DNA from: Microbacterium terregens
GTDB taxonomy: Bacteria > Actinomycetota > Actinomycetes > Actinomycetales > Microbacteriaceae
DNA: 64,000 bases
Direction: 5' to 3'
Assembly: GCF_039534975.1 (NCBI RefSeq)
Contig: NZ_BAAAWH010000001.1
Location: forward strand, 3,437,490 to 3,501,489
The stretch's first letter is position 1, and the number at the start of each line of letters is the position of its first letter. Both the position numbers and the translations under genes were made by a program. Below the pieces are notes generated by a model, which did not search any database, was not told the DNA's origin, and saw only the letters and a list, made by a program, of their open reading frames with translations. Positions 51,632 to 60,516 of this stretch are shown one piece after another.

Positions 51632-52999
51632 ATGCGCCAGCCGTCGATCGTGTGGTTCCGCGATGACCTGCGCCTTGCGGACAACCCGGCGCTGCGGGCC
51701 GCGATCGACCGCGGTGAGCCGGTGATCGGCCTGTACGTGCTCGATGAGCAGTCCGACGGCATCCGCCCGCTCGGCGGCGCGGCGAAGTGGTGGCTCGACG
51801 GCAGTCTGCGCTCGCTGTCCGCGCGCCTCACCGAGCGCGGCTCGACGCTCGTGCTGCGGCGCGGGCGAGCGGCATCCGTCGTCGAAGAGGTGGTGAAGGA
51901 TGCCGGCGCCGACGCGGTCTTCTGGAGCCGTCGATACGGCGGGGCGGAGCGGGAGGTGGATGCCGCGCTGAAGTCCGCGCTGCGCGGCAGCGGCGTGACG
52001 GTCGCGTCGTTCGGCGCCTCGCTGCTGTTCGAACCGTGGACCGTGCAGACGGGCGCCGGCACGCCGTACTCGGTCTTCACGCCGTTCTGGCGGGCGTGCC
52101 AGTCGATGCCGGCGCCGCGGGCGCCGCTTCCCGAGCCGCGCGAGATCCCGGGCCCGCAGTCGGAGCCCACGAGCGACGACCTCGACGACTGGGCGTTGCT
52201 GCCGACGGATCCGGACTGGGCAGGGGGCCTGCGCGAGACGTGGGAACCCGGCGAACCCGCCGCGCGCGCTCGGCTGCGGGAGTTCCTCGCCGAGGACCTC
52301 GCCGAGTACGACCGTTCGCGGGACGAGCCGTCGGCGGGCGCGACCTCGGGGCTCTCCCCTCGGCTGCGCTGGGGCGAACTGAGCCCGCACACGGTGTGGC
52401 ACGAGACGATCGAGTCAGGTCACCCGGCAGGGCGGTTCCTCTCCGAACTCGGGTGGCGGGAGTTCGCGTCCCATGTCCTGTATCACCACCCGGATCTGGC
52501 GACGAAGAACCTCCGCCCCGAGTTCGACGCGTTCCCCTGGCCCCGGCTGCGTCCGGCGCAGCTGCGCGCATGGCAGCAGGGCCGCACCGGCGTCCCGCTC
52601 GTGGATGCCGGCATGCGCGAACTCTGGCGAACGGGGGTGATGCACAACCGCATCCGGATGGTGACGGCATCCTTCCTCGTGAAGAACCTGCTCATCGACT
52701 GGCGACGGGGCGAGGAGTGGTTCTGGGACACGCTGGTGGATGCCGACGGCGCGAGCAACCCGTTCAACTGGCAGTGGGTGGCCGGGTCGGGCGCCGACGC
52801 CGCCCCGTACTTCCGTGTGTTCAACCCCGAGCTGCAGGCGAAGAAGTTCGACCCGCACTCCGAGTACATCCGACAGTGGGCGCCGGAGTACGGGCCGGAT
52901 GCCGCGGATCTCGCGCCCCCGCCGATCGTGGACCTCGCGCAGTCGCGAAAGGACGCGCTTGCGGCGTACGAGCGGATGCGCCGCACGTCACGCCCCTGA
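51632..52999 (+). CDS. phr: Deoxyribodipyrimidine photolyase
   Basis: A 455-residue light-driven DNA repair enzyme (class I CPD photolyase/cryptochrome family). The N-terminal Rossmann domain starts VWFRDDLRLADNPALRAAI. The C-terminal FAD domain contains GRFLSELGWREFASHVLYHH, GVPLVDAGMRELWRTGVMHN and MVTASFLVKNLLIDWR. It continues with WFWDTLVDADGASNPFNWQW and ends with the PYFRVFNP segment. All are conserved flavin-binding segments, and the length is typical. It stands alone between two large palindromes. Confidence 0.94.
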   Translation: MRQPSIVWFRDDLRLADNPALRAAIDRGEPVIGLYVLDEQSDGIRPLGGAAKWWLDGSLRSLSARLTERGSTLVLRRGRAASVVEEVVKDAGADAVFWSRRYGGAEREVDAALKSALRGSGVTVASFGASLLFEPWTVQTGAGTPYSVFTPFWRACQSMPAPRAPLPEPREIPGPQSEPTSDDLDDWALLPTDPDWAGGLRETWEPGEPAARARLREFLAEDLAEYDRSRDEPSAGATSGLSPRLRWGELSPHTVWHETIESGHPAGRFLSELGWREFASHVLYHHPDLATKNLRPEFDAFPWPRLRPAQLRAWQQGRTGVPLVDAGMRELWRTGVMHNRIRMVTASFLVKNLLIDWRRGEEWFWDTLVDADGASNPFNWQWVAGSGADAAPYFRVFNPELQAKKFDPHSEYIRQWAPEYGPDAADLAPPPIVDLAQSRKDALAAYERMRRTSRP

Positions 53000-53033
53000 G
53001 GGCCGGTGCGCCGACTCCTGCTCCCTCACTCTC

Positions 53034-53094
53034 GTTCACTTGTCCTGTTTGTACGCGAAAGGCGCTCTGCGGCGTACAAACAGCGCAAGTGAAC
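53034..53094. repeat. Long near-perfect inverted repeat after the photolyase gene
   Basis: GTTCACTTG (53034-53042) and TGTTTGTACGC (53046-53056) pair with GCGTACAAACA (53072-53082) and CAAGTGAAC (53086-53094). This gives 20 base pairs with a 3-by-3 internal mismatch and a 15-base loop. It is the same architecture as the element at 51492. It could be a terminator or a member of an interspersed palindrome family. Confidence 0.85.
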
Positions 53095-53228
53095 ACGGGG
53101 GGGCTTCGCTCAGTCACCGGCGGGGTCGTGCGGGCCAGCCCGCGGCGCATCCGGGGGTTGGCCACCGGGTGCGCGGACAACCGGACCTCTACGCTCGAGG
53201 GAACTGCCCTCGAACCGACAGGAACCCG

Positions 53229-53627
53229 ATGTCCGAACCGACCCAGCCCGCGCAGCCGCAGCCCCAGCAGCCGCCGCAGTACCAGCAGCAGCCACCGCAG
53301 TACCAGCCGGCGCCCGGTGCCCCAGCCCCGCAGTACGGCGCAGCACCTCAGTACGGCGGCGGGTCCCCGCAGTATGGTGCATCGGCACCGCAGTACGGTG
53401 CGGCTCCGCAGCGGGGGCTCAGCCCCAAGTCGTGGGTCGCCACCCTGCTGCTGTCGATCTTCCTCGGCGAGCTCGGCATCGACCGGTTCTACCTCGGCAA
53501 GGTGGGCACCGGCATCCTGAAGCTGGTCACGCTCGGCGGATTCGGCATCTGGTGGCTGATCGACATCATCCTCACGATCGCGGGAGCGGCGACGGACAAG
53601 CAGGGACTCGTCGTCAAGGCCACCTAG
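53229..53627 (+). CDS. TM2-domain protein with a Pro/Gln-rich N-terminus
   Basis: A 132-residue protein. Residues 1-60 are low-complexity, with repeated PQYQQQP- and PQYGA-type units. Residues 63-130 form a TM2 domain: two membrane helices (WVATLLLSIFLGELGIDRFY and the second around TLGGFGIWWLIDIILTIAG) joined by the conserved D-R-F-Y-L-G turn. The family's function is unclear. Start at ATG 53229; the longer upstream frame is antisense and out-of-frame overlap with the photolyase gene, not coding. Confidence 0.9.
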   Translation: MSEPTQPAQPQPQQPPQYQQQPPQYQPAPGAPAPQYGAAPQYGGGSPQYGASAPQYGAAPQRGLSPKSWVATLLLSIFLGELGIDRFYLGKVGTGILKLVTLGGFGIWWLIDIILTIAGAATDKQGLVVKAT

Positions 53628-53704
53628 CCCCGGAACGGCGCGGCCTGTGAACACGCGACGCCCGTCGGGAATGCCGCGACCGGCCGAGCGGGTTGCATCT
53701 GGGG

Positions 53705-54757
53705 ATGAGCACCCCACCTGCACCCGCCCTGTCCGTTCTCGACCTCGTGCCCGTGCGCACCGGGCAGACCAGCGCTCAGGCGGTGGCGGCGTCGCTGCAC
53801 CTCGTCGCGCGCGCCGATGACCTCGGTTACCGTCGCTACTGGTTCGCGGAACACCACAACATGCCCGCGGTCGCCTCGACCACCCCCCCTGTCCTGATCG
53901 CCGCCGCCGCGGCGCGCAGCAGCCGCATCCGCGTCGGGTCCGGCGGTGTGATGCTGCCGAACCACTCGCCGCTCGTGGTGGCCGAGCAGTTCGCCGCGCT
54001 CGAGGCGCTCGCGCCGGGCCGCATCGACCTCGGTATCGGCCGGGCGCCGGGCAGCGACCCCGTGATCACGCAGCTTCTGCGGATGTCGGGCACGACGTCG
54101 GACGTCGAACGCTTCCCCGATCACATCCGCGACATCATTTCGCTCGTCTCACCCGACGGGGCGACCGTGCGGTTCTCGAGCGGCGGCGAGTACGGCATCC
54201 ACGCGACACCCCAGGCCGAGGGCGCCCCCGACGTGTGGCTGCTCGGCTCGAGTGACTACTCGGCGCAGCTGGCGGCATCCCTCGGTCTGCCGTACGTGTT
54301 CGCGAACCACTTCTCGGGCGAGGGCCTGGAGCGCGCGCTCGATCTGTACCGCACCGGCTACCAGTCCACCGAGGCGCACCCCGAGCCGCGGACGTTCCTG
54401 ACGATCAACGCCGTAGCGGCGACGGATGCCGAGGAGGCCGAAGCCCGCGCACTGCCGCAGCTGCGCATGATGGCGCGGCTGCGCACCGGCAAGCCGCTGA
54501 CCGCGCTCGAGACCGTCGAGGAGGCGCGCGCCGCCCTCGCCACCGAGGCGGACGCGCAGGCAGAGTCGATCATGGCCGCCGCACGCCGCCGCTGGCTCGT
54601 CGGCACCGGCGCGGACGTGCGAGCCCAGGTCGCGGAGTTCGCCGCCAAGTACGGCGTGGACGAGGTCATGATCTCGCCGGTCGGCGGCGCCTTCGACGGC
54701 GAGCCGATGGATGCCGCGACCGGCCGGGCGCAGACGCTGGAGCTGCTCGCGGCCTGA
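53705..54757 (+). CDS. LLM-class flavin-dependent oxidoreductase
   Basis: A 350-residue luciferase-like monooxygenase of the single-subunit MsnO8 type. It starts LSVLDLVPVRTGQT and carries RRYWFAEHHNMPAVASTTPPVL, RIRVGSGGVMLPNHSPLVVAEQF, RIDLGIGRAPGSDP and VWLLGSSDYSA, covering the flavin (FMN) and substrate regions of the TIM barrel. Substrate unknown. It ends 44 bases before a block of 40-bp tandem repeats; pheA lies beyond, convergently. Confidence 0.92.
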   Translation: MSTPPAPALSVLDLVPVRTGQTSAQAVAASLHLVARADDLGYRRYWFAEHHNMPAVASTTPPVLIAAAAARSSRIRVGSGGVMLPNHSPLVVAEQFAALEALAPGRIDLGIGRAPGSDPVITQLLRMSGTTSDVERFPDHIRDIISLVSPDGATVRFSSGGEYGIHATPQAEGAPDVWLLGSSDYSAQLAASLGLPYVFANHFSGEGLERALDLYRTGYQSTEAHPEPRTFLTINAVAATDAEEAEARALPQLRMMARLRTGKPLTALETVEEARAALATEADAQAESIMAAARRRWLVGTGADVRAQVAEFAAKYGVDEVMISPVGGAFDGEPMDAATGRAQTLELLAA

Positions 54758-54800
54758 GCGGGGAGCTCGGACCGGTGAACTCCCCGAAGCGGGTAGACGG

Positions 54801-55068
54801 TGCGTGCGGTCCGGGCGTGCGCACCGAAGCAAGTGGACCTCGCGTGCGGTCCGGGCGTGCGCACCGGAGCACGTGGACCTCGCGTGCGGTCCGGGCGTGC
54901 GCACCGAAGCAAGTGGACGGTACGTGCGGTCCGGGCGTGCGCACCGAAGCAAGTGGACGGTACGTGCGGTCCGGGCGTGCGCACCGAAGCAAGTGGACGG
55001 TGCGTGCGGTCCGGGCGTGCGCACCGGAGCACGTGGACGGTACGTGCGGTCCGGGCGTGCGCACCGGA
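54801..55068. repeat. 40-bp tandem repeat, about seven copies
   Basis: Units begin at 54801, 54841, 54881, 54921, 54961, 55001 and 55041, each built on GTGCGGTCCGGGCGTGCGCA followed by CCG-A/G-AGCA-A/C-GTGGAC. A decayed unit precedes the first and the last is incomplete. Each unit can form a small GTGCG/CGCAC stem. The 40-bp period is not a multiple of three, so the long frames that cross it on both strands are accidental. It fills the gap between the convergent LLM and pheA genes. There are no spacers, so it is not CRISPR. Confidence 0.9.
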
Positions 55069-55193
55069 GGAGATGGTCAGTCCTGAGGACCGAAGCGCCC
55101 GATCCAATCCTCAGCTTCGCGCATCCCCTCACGAGGCAACGGCCGAAGCGACCGACCGCACTGGACCGACCACCCTCGGCCGACCGGGCGGGA

Positions 55194-56087
55194 CTAGGCC
55201 TCGGGCTCGCCGCTCAGCAGCCCGCGCAGCCAGTCGCGCGCCTCGACGAAGACGTCGTCGGAGTACCGCTCGGGATAGCGCACGATCGCGCGGTCCGCGC
55301 GGGGGTAGGACCCGAGGAAGACGACCTTCGGGCTGAAGCGGCGCAGACCCAGCAGCGCGTCGGCCATGCGCTCGTCCTCGATGTGGCCATCGGCGTCGAT
55401 GACGAACCGGTAGCGGCCGAGGGCATCGCCGATCGGGCGGGACGCGAGCAGCGAGAGGTTGATGCCCCGCGTCGCGAACTGCTCCAGCATCTCCAGCAGC
55501 GCACCGGGGTGGTCATCGGGCAGTTCTGCGATGAGCGACGTCTTGTCGGCGCCGGTGGGCGCCGGCGGCGCGACGGTGCGGGCCACCAGCACGAACCGCG
55601 TGACGGCGTTCGGGTTGTCGCCGAGGTTCTCGGCGAGCAGGGTCAGCTCGTGATGCTCGAGGATCCCGGGGGGCGCGATCGCGGCATCCGCATCGCTGGT
55701 CCCGTCGAGCAGGCCCATGGCGCTGCGACATTGCTGGATGCCGGGACGTGCGCGTGCGCGGGAAGCGTGCGGGTCAGCCACTGCAGGCACTGCGCATACG
55801 CGACGGGTGCGCCGCGATGAGCGAGACCTGCTCGAGCGTGGTCCCCGGCCGGGCGACGAGGACGAAGTCGACCGGGACGAGGTACTCCCCACGATCCGCA
55901 GACCGGGCATCGTCGCGAGCGCGTCCTGGGCGGTCGAGACACCGCCGTCGACGGAGTTCTCGATCGCGATCATCGCGGCGTCTGAACGACCCTCCACGAC
56001 GTCGGCGAGCGCCTCGCCGACGTTGCGGACCGACCGCCAGTGCTGGTTGCGCGCTTCGGGCACCTGGCCAGCGCGGCCTCCGTGAAG
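55194..56087 (-). pseudogene. pheA: Prephenate dehydratase gene, frameshifted and 5'-truncated
   Basis: The C-terminal ACT regulatory domain is intact (ELPDDHPGALLEMLEQFATRG, later LSLLASRPIGDALGRYRFVID), as is the core ENSVDGGVSTAQDALATMPG. In between, the family sequence continues in a second frame (EYLVPVDFVLVARPGTTLEQ) and then a third (VAYAQCLQWLTRTLPAHAHV). It returns to the first at MGLLDGTSDADAAIAPPGIL. Each step equals one missing base, and a further one is needed near 56065 (FTEAALA, then PEARNQHW). The first ~14 residues, up to the GPAGT segment, are absent. The enzyme makes phenylpyruvate for phenylalanine synthesis, so loss would cause auxotrophy; sequence error is likely. Confidence 0.82.
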
Positions 56088-56355
56088 AGAGGCACTCACG
56101 AACGTCGTCCGTCACTCGGGCGGCTCCACCGCCACGATCACCCTCGAGAGACTCCAGTCCCCGGGCGCCGACCAGCTCGTTCTCACCGTCGAGGACGACG
56201 GCACCGGCCCTGATTCGGCCGCGACCGAGGGTGCCGGCATCCGAGGTATGCGCGAGCGTGTGCAGAGCTCGCCGGCGGCGCGCTCACACGATCACCCCGG
56301 CCACGCGCGCCGGCACCGTGGTGACCGCACGGCTCCCGTGGCGGGTGCGTCGTGA
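56086..56355 (+). pseudogene. C-terminal fragment of a NarL-type sensor histidine kinase
   Basis: Only the end of the ATPase domain is present: EALTNVVRHSGGSTATITL, then LVLTVEDDGTGPDSAATEG and GIRGMRERVQ (N-, G1- and G2-box regions of the HisKA_3/HATPase_c type). A frameshift follows at about 56255, after which the neighbouring frame gives LTITPATRAGTVVTARLPWR-like sequence. Sensor and dimerisation domains are absent. The fragment starts within a few bases of the pheA 5' break. It would pair with the response regulator that follows. Confidence 0.72.
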
Positions 56356-57014
56356 TCCGGGTCGCGCTGGCCGATGACCATCAGCTCGTGCGCGCCGGAT
56401 TCCGTGCCCTGCTGGACTCTCGGAGCCCGACATCGAGGTCGTCGTCGAGGCGTCCGGTGGTGAGGCCCTGCTGCGGCGAAGCCGCGAAACCCCGCGACGT
56501 CGCGCTTCTGGACATCCGGATGCCGGACGGCGACGGCCTCTGGACGACCGAGCAGATCGCGGCCGACGCCACCCTGGCCGGCGTCCGCGTCGTGATCGTC
56601 ACGACGTTCGAGCTGGACGAGTACGTCGCCCGGGCCATCCGCGCCGGCGCGAGCGGCTTCCTGGTGAAGGACACCGAGCCTGTCGACCTCATCCGCGCCG
56701 TGCGTGTGGTCGCCGGCGGCGACGCCCCTCCTCTCGCCGGGCGTGACACGACGCCTGCTCGAGCGCGCCGCACTGGGGATGCGGGATGCGGCGGATCCCA
56801 CGCGCCTGGCGACCCTGACCGAGCGCGAGACCGAAGTGCTGCGCCTGGTCGGCCAGGGCCTCACCAACGACGAGATCGCACAGCGGCTGTTCCTCTCGCC
56901 GCTCACCGCGAAGACGCATGTCTCGCGGATCATGCAGAAGCTGGCGCCCGGGACCGCGTGCAACTCGTCGTCACCGCATACGAATCCGGCCTCGTCGCGC
57001 CCGGCTGGCAGTAG
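56352..57014 (+). pseudogene. NarL/FixJ-family response regulator gene with several frameshifts
   Basis: The receiver starts normally (IRVALADDHQLVRAGFRALLD), leaves the frame for about 25 codons (EPDIEVVVEASGGEALLRRS is in the next frame), and resumes with VALLDIRMPDGDGL, containing the phosphoacceptor aspartate, and GFLVKDTEPVDLIRAV. The frame shifts again near 56725. The LuxR-type helix-turn-helix (LTERETEVLRLVGQGLTNDE, later LSPLTAKTHVSRIMQKL) lies in another frame, and the last ~20 residues (VQLVVTAYESGLVAPGWQ) are back in the first. Single-base gains or losses explain every step. A real sequence would encode a normal regulator of about 220 residues. Confidence 0.8.
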
Positions 57015-57160
57015 CCTCCACCCTCCGCGTACTCCGGCGGAAGCATCCGCAATGCCTTCCCGGACAGATTCGCGGATGCTGCGCCCTCGGTTGGCTTGAC
57101 GCATGCGATCGCGGCCCTCCGCCGGCAGGGAAGACCGCGATCCCGACCGAGAGGAAGCCC

Positions 57161-57490
57161 ATGTCCACCACGCTCGCCGCTGTCAATGCCCTCACCGCAG
57201 TCGCCTCCACCGCCGACCGTCATTTCGTCGGGTGGGGTCCGGGGTTCGGCTGGTGGTTCCTGCTGATTCCGCTGTTCTGGATCCTGGTGTTCGCCCTGCT
57301 CTTCGCGCTCTTCGGCCGCCGCTGGCGGCGCGCGGCAAGGGAGAACGGCTACGGACCGCACGGGCGACTGAGCCCCCTGAGGCAGGCCGAGGTCACCCTG
57401 GCCGAGCGCTACGCCAAGGGCGACATCGACGAGGTCGAGTATCGCGCGAGGCTCGAGGTCCTGCGCGCGAACGCGGCACCGCCGTCCTGA
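57161..57490 (+). CDS. SHOCT-domain small membrane protein
   Basis: A 109-residue protein with a single strongly hydrophobic helix (WWFLLIPLFWILVFALLFALF, about residues 31-51), a basic stop-transfer region (GRRWRRAARENG) and a C-terminal SHOCT motif (LAERYAKGDIDEVEYRARLEVL). SHOCT segments are short helical oligomerisation modules. A Shine-Dalgarno-like GAGAGGAAG precedes ATG 57161. Such genes commonly follow two-component systems of this type, as here. It ends before a strong bidirectional hairpin. Confidence 0.87.
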   Translation: MSTTLAAVNALTAVASTADRHFVGWGPGFGWWFLLIPLFWILVFALLFALFGRRWRRAARENGYGPHGRLSPLRQAEVTLAERYAKGDIDEVEYRARLEVLRANAAPPS

Positions 57491-57507
57491 GGACGCTGAC
57501 TCCGAAC

Positions 57508-57541
57508 GCGACGCGCCGCCCGCCCTGGGCCGGCGCGTCGC
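57508..57541. terminator. Hairpin between convergent SHOCT and MFS genes
   Basis: GCGACGCGCC (57508-57517) pairs perfectly with GGCGCGTCGC (57532-57541) around a 14-base loop. Position between two convergent genes and the strength of the stem fit a bidirectional terminator, without a clear T-tract as is common in GC-rich actinobacteria. Confidence 0.65.
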
Positions 57542-57547
57542 CGTTGC

Positions 57548-58838
57548 TCAGCCCCGGCCGGAACGTGACGCGCGACCGCTGCGAGAAGCGCGACGCAGTA
57601 GAAGACCGCGAGCACGACCAGCAGGGCCAGCGCAGCGCTCCATCCCCGGTCCATTCGTGCAGCGCGCCCACCACCGGCGCGCCGAGGGCGCCGAACGCGT
57701 ACCCGCCCCCCTGGACGAGGGCGGACATGCCCGCAGCTTCGCGGTCGTTCCGCGCGACGGTCACGAGGGCGGTGAAGATGACGACGAAACCGCCGGCGTG
57801 GGCAACGGCCCCGACCACGAGCCAGAGCCACGTGAGCTGCGGCGCCAACAGCATCCCCACCGTCAGGATCAGCCACGATGCGCAGATGGTCAGGGTCGGC
57901 ACGATCGCGGGAGTGAACCGCGCGAGCAGGGGAACCACGAATGCGCCCGCGATGGCCGCGCCCTGGAACAGCGATGCGAGAGCGCCCGCCGCTGCCGGGT
58001 CCAGTCCCAGTTCGTCCGCCGTGAGCGTCGGCAGCCACGTCGAGAGCGAGTAGTAGATCGTGGTCTGCGCTGCGAATGCCGACAGCAGCAGCCAGGTGAC
58101 CGGGCGCCGCAGGATCGTGCGCTCCTGCCGACCGCGCGCGGCGACCGGCAGCGGACCGGTGAGGGTGGTGGGATCGATGTCGCGAACCGCTGATCTCCCA
58201 CCCTCGGATCTCGGCTCCGGTCCCGAGTACCGGTCCGCCCAGCCTCCGCCGGGACGACGGGTGCGGGACAGGTGAGCGGCCCACAGCAGGATCCCGGCCA
58301 CCGTGAGCAGCGACCACGCCAGCAGCGACGCCGGCCAGCCGATGAGCGAAGCGAGCGGAGCGGTCAGCAACGAGGTCACCAGCGAACCGGCGTTGAGCAT
58401 CGCCACGTACGCCGCGGTGATGATGCCGACGTGCGCGGAGGGCACGTCGCGGCGGATGATCACCGGGATCACGATGTTTCCGATCGTCACCGCCGCACCG
58501 ATCACGAACATGCCGGCCAGCATCCAGCCGAATCCAGGCAGTGCCCGGATCACCGTCCCGAGCAGCACGCCGCTCAGCGAGAGCATCAGCGCGAGCTCAG
58601 CCCCCGATCTGCGGATCACCAGCGCGGCCAGCGGAGTGAGCAGCGCGAACATGAGCACCGGTGCGGTCGTCAGCAGCCCGGCGGTGGCCGAGCCGATGCC
58701 GAAGTCCGCCTCGATGTCGCGCAGCACCGGCGTGGGCGCCACGATCGGACCACGCATGCTCAGGGCAGCGACGAGCAGGCCCGCCACGACGAACCAGGGG
58801 ATGCCGCGACCTGCGCGCGGCGGCACGCCCGCCCTCAC
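57548..58838 (-). pseudogene. CynX/NimT-type MFS transporter gene with 3' frameshift(s)
   Basis: A twelve-helix major facilitator close to the cyanate/2-nitroimidazole transporter group: ALSMRGPIVAPTPVLRDIEADFGI in helix 1, IVIPVIIRRDVPSAHVGIITA, a long cytoplasmic loop, and YSLSTWLPTL in the second half. After VGALHEWTGDGAL (about 57640) the frame is lost; helix 12 (ALALLVVLAVFYCVALLAAV) appears in the next frame, and a stop at 57548-57550 just before the terminator is reached only in the third. The unshifted frame would run on across the terminator and antisense into the SHOCT gene. GTG 58838 is the start. Two missing bases, real or artefactual, explain this. Confidence 0.8.
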
Positions 58839-58904
58839 GCGGGTTCCCGCGGACGGGTCTGCAGGAACGTCACCGCTCGACGGTGTACCTTCCCGGCGCC
58901 CCGG

Positions 58905-59900
58905 TCAGTGCCGGCGCGATGTCCACTCCCGGAGCCGCTCCAGGGACCACGTGGTCACGACGCGCTCGGGCGGCACCCCGGCCCTTTCCGCGCGTTCCGC
59001 GCCGTAGTCGAGCAGCGACAGCTGGCCGGGCGCATGCGCGTCGGAATCGATCGAGAAGAGGCATCCGAGCTCGAGCGCGATCGCGATCATCTCGTCAGGC
59101 GGATCCTGTCGCTCGGGGCGGGAGTTGATCTCCACAGCGACACCGTTCGCCGCGCACGCCTCGAACACGGCTCGCGCGTCGATGCTCGAGGGGGGACGCG
59201 TGCCGCGGGAGCCCTCCACGAGCCGCCCGGTGACGTGCCCCAACACGTCGACCCGTGGGTCGGACACGGCGGCCACCAGCCGCCGGGTCATCGGTCCGCG
59301 ATCCATGCGCAGCTTCGAGTGGGCGGATGCCACCACGACGTCCAGTTCATCCAGCAGATCCGGCTCCTGGTCGAGCCCGCCCGCCTCGAGGATGTCGACC
59401 TCGATGCCGGACAGCAGGGTGAAGCCGTCGCCGCTCATGCCTTTGACGATGTCCAGTTGCGCACGAAGTCGTTCCGGTGACAGGCCGTTCGCCACCCGAA
59501 GCCGCGGTGAATGGTCCGTCAGCGCCAGGTATTCATGCCCCAGGGTCCGAGCAGCCTCCACCATGAGATCGATCGACGTCAGGCCGTCCGACCAGTCGCT
59601 GTGGCTGTGCAGGTCGCCGCGCAGCATCCCGCGCAGCGTCGAGCTCCGCTGCACTCCCGCCCGCTCGCGCAGGTCCACCAGGTAGCCGGGCACGCGCCCC
59701 TCGAGCGCCTCGGAGATGACCGCGAACGTGGACTCGCCGATCCCCTTGCGGCGACGCAGGGCGGCAGCATCCCGCAGGTCTTCGTCGCTGAGTCCGGCGA
59801 TCGCGTCAGCGGCCGTGCGGAAGGCCTTGGATTTGTACCGAGACGACCGCTCGCGCTCCAGCAGAGTCGCGATCTCGTTCAGCGCGTCGGAGGGGTGCAT
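58905..59900 (-). CDS. PHP-domain phosphoesterase with N-terminal helix-hairpin-helix region
   Basis: A 331-residue protein. Residues 1-85 resemble the DNA-polymerase-X-like helical region (FRTAADAIAGL, then LRRRKGIGESTFAVISEAL). Residues ~90-325 form the PHP metallo-phosphoesterase domain: GDLHSHSDWSDG (first HxH), EYLALTDHSPRLRVANGL, LLSGIEVDIL, VVVASAHSKLRMDR, VDVLGHVTGRLV and FSIDSDAHAPGQ supply the metal ligands. It is the stand-alone PolX-like PHP type found in actinobacteria, with phosphatase or nuclease activity. It lies 17 bases before the small membrane protein gene's stop. Confidence 0.9.
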   Translation of the reverse strand: MHPSDALNEIATLLERERSSRYKSKAFRTAADAIAGLSDEDLRDAAALRRRKGIGESTFAVISEALEGRVPGYLVDLRERAGVQRSSTLRGMLRGDLHSHSDWSDGLTSIDLMVEAARTLGHEYLALTDHSPRLRVANGLSPERLRAQLDIVKGMSGDGFTLLSGIEVDILEAGGLDQEPDLLDELDVVVASAHSKLRMDRGPMTRRLVAAVSDPRVDVLGHVTGRLVEGSRGTRPPSSIDARAVFEACAANGVAVEINSRPERQDPPDEMIAIALELGCLFSIDSDAHAPGQLSLLDYGAERAERAGVPPERVVTTWSLERLREWTSRRH

Positions 59901-59916
59901 CTTCGAGAGGGCGTGG

Positions 59917-60420
59917 TCACGCCTCGGCGAGAGTCGACCGCTTGATCACGACGGGGGCGCTCGCGAGCCGGTGGATGGCCCAGCCGAACAGGATCGACAG
60001 GATGCCGACGCCGATCGCGAATGCGGCGACACCGAACGAGACGACGGAAGTGAACAGTGACGCCCGCAAGAACGATGCGGTCATCATGGTCTGGCGCACC
60101 GGATCGTCCTGCGCGAGTTCGGCGTAGGTCTTGCCGCCGGAAGCTTCCAGGGCATGGTGCTGGATGATGTCGGCTTGCACATACGCCGTGAAGGGACCGG
60201 CGACCGTCTGGCCCTGGAACGCCATCGCGTCGTCGGGGATCGTGATGCTCTCGGCCTGCAGCTGCATCGACACCGCGATCCAGATGACGACCCCGACCAG
60301 GATCAGCGCGATCCCGCCCAGGATGCCGAGGATGCCGGCGACCTTGACGAGCCTGAGGCTGCGGGCGGGCGGTTCCACGGCGGCCGCCGTGTCGGCGGCG
60401 GTGATCGGGGCGTCGGTCAT
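59917..60420 (-). CDS. Actinobacterial two-helix membrane protein, function unknown
   Basis: A 167-residue protein: acidic N-terminus, one helix at about residues 27-51 (VAGILGILGGIALILVGVVI), an exported or looped middle of about 65 residues (SITIPDDAMAFQGQTVAGPF, with ADIIQHHALEASGGKTYAEL), and a second helical pair near the C-terminus (SFGVAAFAIGVGILSILFGW). This pattern is common in actinobacterial proteins that are often mislabelled as LigA-like dioxygenase; no dioxygenase residues are seen. ATG 60420 is chosen because AGGAGG lies just upstream. Confidence 0.8.
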   Translation of the reverse strand: MTDAPITAADTAAAVEPPARSLRLVKVAGILGILGGIALILVGVVIWIAVSMQLQAESITIPDDAMAFQGQTVAGPFTAYVQADIIQHHALEASGGKTYAELAQDDPVRQTMMTASFLRASLFTSVVSFGVAAFAIGVGILSILFGWAIHRLASAPVVIKRSTLAEA

Positions 60421-60516
60421 GGCATCCTCCTGCATTCGGTGGTGCGTGTGTCTTCACGCTAGCCGCGCCCGGCGCAACGAGGTAAGTGTCGGTGTCAGCC
60501 GATCGACATCAGATCC

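Noticed and set aside
54801..55068. CRISPR array
   Set aside because: The 40-bp units are contiguous with no unique spacers, and no cas genes are present in the window.
54149..55132. Predicted repeat protein with RTPGPH-type units on the minus strand over the tandem repeat
   Set aside because: It exists in all frames and on both strands because a GC-rich 40-bp repeat has no stops; it overlaps the LLM gene and pheA end and has no start signals.
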